A DNA stretch of 23,800 bases from a virus. A program made the translations under genes and the position numbers. The notes beneath the pieces are model-generated. The model saw only the letters and a list, made by a program, of their open reading frames with translations, had not been told where the DNA came from and searched no databases. Positions 21,280 through 23,800 of this stretch are shown piece by piece. The stretch's first letter is position 1. Each line of letters starts with the position of its first letter. The stretch covers positions 1-23,800 of IMG/VR virus record IMGVR_UViG_3300009418_005305, one strand, 5' to 3'.

Positions 21280-22437
21280 TTACATCCCACCAAGTAATGT
21301 CAAAGCAATTAATCCTGGTAGTCTATCATGTACGTAAACACCAGAAAATAAAGTTTCAGCACGACCGCCGACATAGGAGAAGGCAGCTTCCATTCGATTG
21401 CTGATTTGAGGGTTGTCACCCATTTCTGGTGTTATGATTAAAAGCAAAACTCCTGTTTTTGGCTGATTAGAAGGTTTCGCGCAGGGCGAAGATTTTAAAC
21501 AGCCTTGGAATATCGATGCGCCCAAATCTTGTATGGTTGCATCTCTAATAACAGTGCTTCCTAAAAGCATTCTACCATTTGATGCCAAACACCTTTCAAG
21601 ATCTTTTGAATCAAAAGCTTGAATTGGTGATGGTTCATCAGCCAACTTAAATACTTGACCAAGGAGTTTTGCAAAGTTCATATTTGCGGCAGGGTACATG
21701 TTAAGCATACCCACTTTTCCGCGTAAAAGTTGTAATTGTTTTTCGTTATCAATAATAATGTGAGGATGATTCTTTATATCTTTTAACATCACTTCACAAT
21801 TTGATTTAATAGTCGGATTCAATAATTCTTGCGCCGTTGGTTTGCTGACAACATAAACAACTTTCCCTTCAGCTTCAATTGAAGATAAATAACGAGTTAA
21901 CGATTTGTGCAAAACGTGGCTAGCGCTACCTGTGCCGCCACCTGCACCAGCAAGAACAAAAATCCAATCTATTTTTCCGATTCGAGTTCGAAGAGCGTCT
22001 TCAACAAGGGCGCTATTATTTTCTAAAACTTCTTTTCCTAGTTTAATATCTTTTGCTACCCCGTCGGCACCAGGGATTAAAAGAAAATTCTCTGGATTGA
22101 TACCACTTGGTTGATCTTTTTCTGTTGTGTTGATTAAGAGCGTTTTATTGAATCCTAGATCTAAAAAAGCTTTTGCCATTTTACCACCGCCTCCGCCAAT
22201 GCCGAGGAAAGCACAATTTATAGCGCTCTTAGCAGTATTTTCTTCCAGCATTCTATCATCATCTGCTGGTTCGTCATCATATGCCTCTACGAAATCAAAA
22301 TCATTTAAGCCAACTGGGGCCTCATCCGGGGCCTCCCAAGTTTCTTCTTCTAGTGCTTCTTCTTGTTTTTCTTCTTGCTCTTCTTCTTGCTCTTCTTCAA
22401 GACTTTCTTCTTCATTAAAATCAAATTCATCACTCAT
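21280..22437 (-). CDS. FtsZ/tubulin-like GTPase with acidic N-terminal extension
   Basis: 385 residues. Residues 1-66 are strongly acidic (Glu-rich 9-33) and disordered. The tubulin-fold GTPase follows: T1 GIGGGGGKMA (79-88), T3 NTTEKD (103-108), T4 glycine-rich GAGGGTGSA (164-172), T6 IDNEK (229-233) and the T7 region NMNFAK (252-257). In FtsZ, T7 reads N-x-D-x-x-D and supplies the acidic catalytic residues to the neighbouring subunit; both Asp appear replaced (Asn254, Lys257). A C-terminal FtsA/ZipA-binding tail is absent. Expected to bind GTP and maybe polymerise for DNA/capsid placement or to interfere with host FtsZ. A GGAG ribosome site lies 11 bases before the ATG; only 27 bases separate it from the tmRNA. 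Confidence 0.85.
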   Translation of the reverse strand: MSDEFDFNEEESLEEEQEEEQEEKQEEALEEETWEAPDEAPVGLNDFDFVEAYDDEPADDDRMLEENTAKSAINCAFLGIGGGGGKMAKAFLDLGFNKTLLINTTEKDQPSGINPENFLLIPGADGVAKDIKLGKEVLENNSALVEDALRTRIGKIDWIFVLAGAGGGTGSASHVLHKSLTRYLSSIEAEGKVVYVVSKPTAQELLNPTIKSNCEVMLKDIKNHPHIIIDNEKQLQLLRGKVGMLNMYPAANMNFAKLLGQVFKLADEPSPIQAFDSKDLERCLASNGRMLLGSTVIRDATIQDLGASIFQGCLKSSPCAKPSNQPKTGVLLLIITPEMGDNPQISNRMEAAFSYVGGRAETLFSGVYVHDRLPGLIALTLLGGM

Positions 22438-22464
22438 AATATATTTATCTCCTTATTTAATCCA

Positions 22465-22844
22465 TGGAGGCGCCGAGAATCGAACTCGGGTCCAAAATGG
22501 TTTATATATCTCGTCATTCACAAGAATAGGCACATTCACCACCGAAGCACCACCACCTGACAAGTGTCAGGGAATCCATTCACCAACTTAAGGTGTTGGC
22601 TACCAAAATTATATAGTCTCCTACATAATTAATATCCGCTTGCGCGGATAACCAGCTTTTCTGAAAACTGGAAACGATTAGCATTTGTTAATAAAGCCGC
22701 TAATGGCTCCCGATTAAGCTGCTATAGCGTAATCAAATTCAACGTTATCGTTGGCATTTATAATATTCGAACATTTTTACTGTGTTGCTCACACAGTCTT
22801 GCACAAAATATAATCACTTATTTTGTCGAAACCTTTTCGCCCCC
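22465..22844 (-). ncRNA. ssrA: tmRNA (transfer-messenger RNA)
   Basis: One-piece tmRNA of 380 bases. The 5' end reads GGGGGCG-AAAAGGTTTCGAC, the conserved tmRNA start. It pairs with CGCCTCC at the 3' end to give a seven-pair acceptor stem with one G-U. The T arm is present (CCGAG, loop TTCGATT, CTCGG). CAAAAT near the 5' end can pair with ATTTTG near the 3' end as helix P2. The discriminator is A at 22465; the genome then reads TGG, so CCA is not encoded and must be added. Inner bases contain a resume codon and tag frame. Its role is to rescue stalled ribosomes by trans-translation with SmpB and tag the stalled protein. In a phage this would need host SmpB. Assignment near certain. Confidence 0.95.
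22714..22755 (-). other. tmRNA tag reading frame (ANDNVEFDYAIAA)
   Basis: Within the tmRNA, resume codon GCC at 22753-22755 opens a frame of 13 codons then TAA (22714-22716). The peptide is ANDNVEFDYAIAA; the end AIAA fits the hydrophobic, Ala-Ala-terminated degrons read by ClpXP-type proteases, and AND at the start matches proteobacterial tags. An Ala resume codon is the usual first residue. The 5' side is helix P5/H5-like sequence, as in other one-piece tmRNAs. Confidence 0.9.
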
Positions 22845-23079
22845 ACATTTTAAAAGAACAAGTACTATAAAGGGTGTTGGTTCTTCACACCAACAACGCT
22901 AGGCTCCTTTCAACTGGAAAACGTTACATAACGTTTTTTATATTCCCCTTCAAGAGAGTCATTGAAGGTTGGTTTTTAATCCATAGATTCTAGTTTAGCA
23001 CCCTTATAGTCTAGAAATTTCACTTCCTTGTTTAATTATCATATATAAAACGAATCTCTTTTGATTCGAGTTATATATA
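22845..23079 (-). other. Hairpin-rich leader between the promoter and the tmRNA
   Basis: About 235 bases with no convincing gene. On the minus strand I see: a stem of 6 with loop 6 at 23051-23068 (CGAATC...GATTCG, then TTTT); a stem of 7 with loop 8 at 22947-22968 (CCTTCAA...TTGAAGG); a stem of 9 with loop 2 at 22918-22937 (AAAACGTTA...TAACGTTTT); a stem of 6 with loop 9 at 22875-22895 (TGTTGG...CCAACA); and a loose TTCTAG...CTAGAA pair between. They could be processing, attenuation or termination elements; the plus-strand version of the third is followed by six T and could terminate rightward transcripts. Confidence 0.6.
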
Positions 23080-23108
23080 ACTATATTACATTATACTTAA
23101 TCTGTCAA
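23080..23108 (-). promoter_or_regulatory. sigma70-type promoter TTGACA-N17-TATAGT for tmRNA unit
   Basis: On the minus strand TTGACA (23103-23108) overlaps the last codons of the Fis-type gene; 17 bases later stands TATAGT (23080-23085), one mismatch in the -10. Predicted start near 23073, upstream of the hairpin-rich leader and tmRNA. No terminator is seen between tmRNA and the FtsZ-like gene, so the promoter may serve both. Confidence 0.7.
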
Positions 23109-23471
23109 GTTATTTTTATCTTTTTCTTCAAAAAAACTTTCTGTTTTGTATTTTTTTACCAATGCCCTAAAATTACTTGTATTTATTCCTAAAAATCTTG
23201 CGGCTTCTTGTTTTGTTCTACAAGCTGAAAGAGCATATTTTAATACTGCATCTTGAACTATCTCTTTCATTGAATACCATATTGGTAATCCATATGCTTT
23301 TCCGCCAAATACTTTTGAAGCTAATTCTAATTTAAGACCAATTATTTCTTCTAAACTAAGCGTATTAAGCATTATTTCGAAAGCTTCTGTTATCTTTTCT
23401 TCTTCTCTTAACTTTTTTATTAAGCTGTAATTTTCATTACTTCCGTGATATTTTCTTTTTTTCCAAACCAT
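23097..23471 (-). CDS. Fis/NtrC-C-terminal-type DNA-binding protein
   Basis: 124 residues. A basic N-terminus (MVWKKRKYHGSN) and two helices (SLIKKLREEEKITEAFEIML; LSLEEIIGLKLELASKVFGG) precede a Fis-like helix-turn-helix at about 76-108 (VLKYALSACRTKQEAARFLGINTSNFRALVKKY), whose T-x-x-E/A-A-x-x-L-G-I-x-x-x-x-x-x-x-x-x-K pattern matches Fis and the C-terminus of NtrC activators. No AAA+ or receiver domain. Likely a small phage-borne DNA-binding regulator. Its stop lies on the -35 box of the tmRNA promoter, so it could self-limit that promoter (inference). No good Shine-Dalgarno; the ATG start is preceded by AAAAAGAAA. Confidence 0.75.
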   Translation of the reverse strand: MVWKKRKYHGSNENYSLIKKLREEEKITEAFEIMLNTLSLEEIIGLKLELASKVFGGKAYGLPIWYSMKEIVQDAVLKYALSACRTKQEAARFLGINTSNFRALVKKYKTESFFEEKDKNNLTD

Positions 23472-23547
23472 GTGTTAATATTTCTTTTTAAATGTGATAC
23501 CCTTGGTCGGAGGGTTGGCAACATTGTCGTATATACAATTAAAATTT

Positions 23548-23800
23548 TTAAACGACTGGTGCAGGAGTTTGTGGAATATTTCCAGTTATCCTTCGCTCAT
23601 ATAAATCTAAAAATAAATTTATATTTTTAAGCAAGTATGTTTTAAACAATTCTTGATCTCTTGAATCAACAATTGGTTTGAGGGCATTTGCAATTAAATC
23701 TTTAATTCCATTAAAAGCTTTTAAAGCAATGTTTCTACCAGTTTCATCCAAGCCTGGAATTGTAAAATCTTCTTCTTCTCTTTCTTCTTCTGTTCTTCCA
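23548..23800 (-). CDS. Partial hypothetical phage protein (C-terminal part)
   Basis: The frame is open to the right edge; about 83 residues are visible. It starts (in window) with an acidic run (GRTEEEREEEDFTIPGLDETGRN), then helices (ALKAFNGIKDLIANALKPIVDSRDQELFKTYLLKNINLFLDLYERRI) and a Pro-rich end (NIPQTPAPVV). A TTG at 23751 could be read as a start, but the frame continues upstream, so this is more likely the tail of a longer gene. No family recognised. It ends 76 bases before the Fis-type gene. Confidence 0.65.
   Translation of the reverse strand, partial: GRTEEEREEEDFTIPGLDETGRNIALKAFNGIKDLIANALKPIVDSRDQELFKTYLLKNINLFLDLYERRITGNIPQTPAPVV

Noticed and set aside
22127-22591. Plus-strand Ser-rich open frame across the tubulin gene and tmRNA
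   Set aside because: It is a mirror of Glu-rich codons and of the tmRNA end; both real features explain it.
22864-22892. Second tmRNA promoter near TATAGT (22864-22869)
   Set aside because: The -35 region (TGGTGT or TTGGTG) is poor; the site may be used but cannot be supported.
22845-23079. tRNA genes in the tmRNA leader
   Set aside because: No cloverleaf or T-loop consensus found; only simple hairpins.

Overview
This AT-rich window looks like part of a T4-like (marine myovirus-type) bacteriophage genome. It is not a bacterial chromosome in my reading, although nothing here names the host. The evidence is: tightly packed genes with ATGA or short overlaps; a pair of exact T4-type late promoter boxes (TATAAATA) in the one divergent intergenic gap; a PIN-PhoH ATPase; a Cas4/RecB-like nuclease; many small hypothetical proteins of the type seen in large marine phages; and a tmRNA gene. 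All genes but one read leftward (minus strand).

Region 1 (1-193) is the start of a small phage-type protein that runs off the left edge. Region 2 (190-15660) is an unbroken block of 16 sugar and glycan genes, about 15.5 kb: two NAD-dependent epimerases/dehydratases, a Gfo/Idh/MocA dehydrogenase, a shortened DegT-type aminotransferase, four different SAM methyltransferases (MycE-like, zinc-type C-methyltransferase, UbiE-like, FkbM) and eight glycosyltransferases or likely glycosyltransferases (GT11-like, GT15-like, CgeB-like, three GT4-like, one GT-B + GT2 fusion, one RxRPD family). Together they could build and attach an unusual, methylated and possibly amino-sugar-containing glycan, either on the host surface (superinfection exclusion, receptor change) or on the virion.

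Region 3 (15670-19263) holds the nuclease, an AKP-repeat protein resembling a histone H1 tail, a predicted HExxH metallopeptidase, a small acidic protein with a perfect sigma70-type promoter at its start, and PhoH. Region 4 (19378-20166) is the only plus-strand gene, a trypsin-like protease with a lipoprotein signal. Region 5 (20149-21255) has five small hypothetical proteins, one a 26-residue membrane peptide. Region 6 (21280-23108) has an FtsZ/tubulin-like GTPase with an acidic N-terminus and a changed catalytic loop. Directly upstream of it lies a one-piece tmRNA (tag ANDNVEFDYAIAA, no encoded CCA) behind a strong promoter and a hairpin-rich leader. Region 7 (23097-23800) has a Fis-type helix-turn-helix protein and the C-terminal part of another phage-type protein.

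The most interesting points are the tmRNA/tubulin transcription unit, the altered FtsZ-like protein, the overlapping divergent late promoters, the rearranged aminotransferase and its neighbours, and the size and make-up of the glycan cassette. Family assignments come from motifs read by eye; no database search was run.
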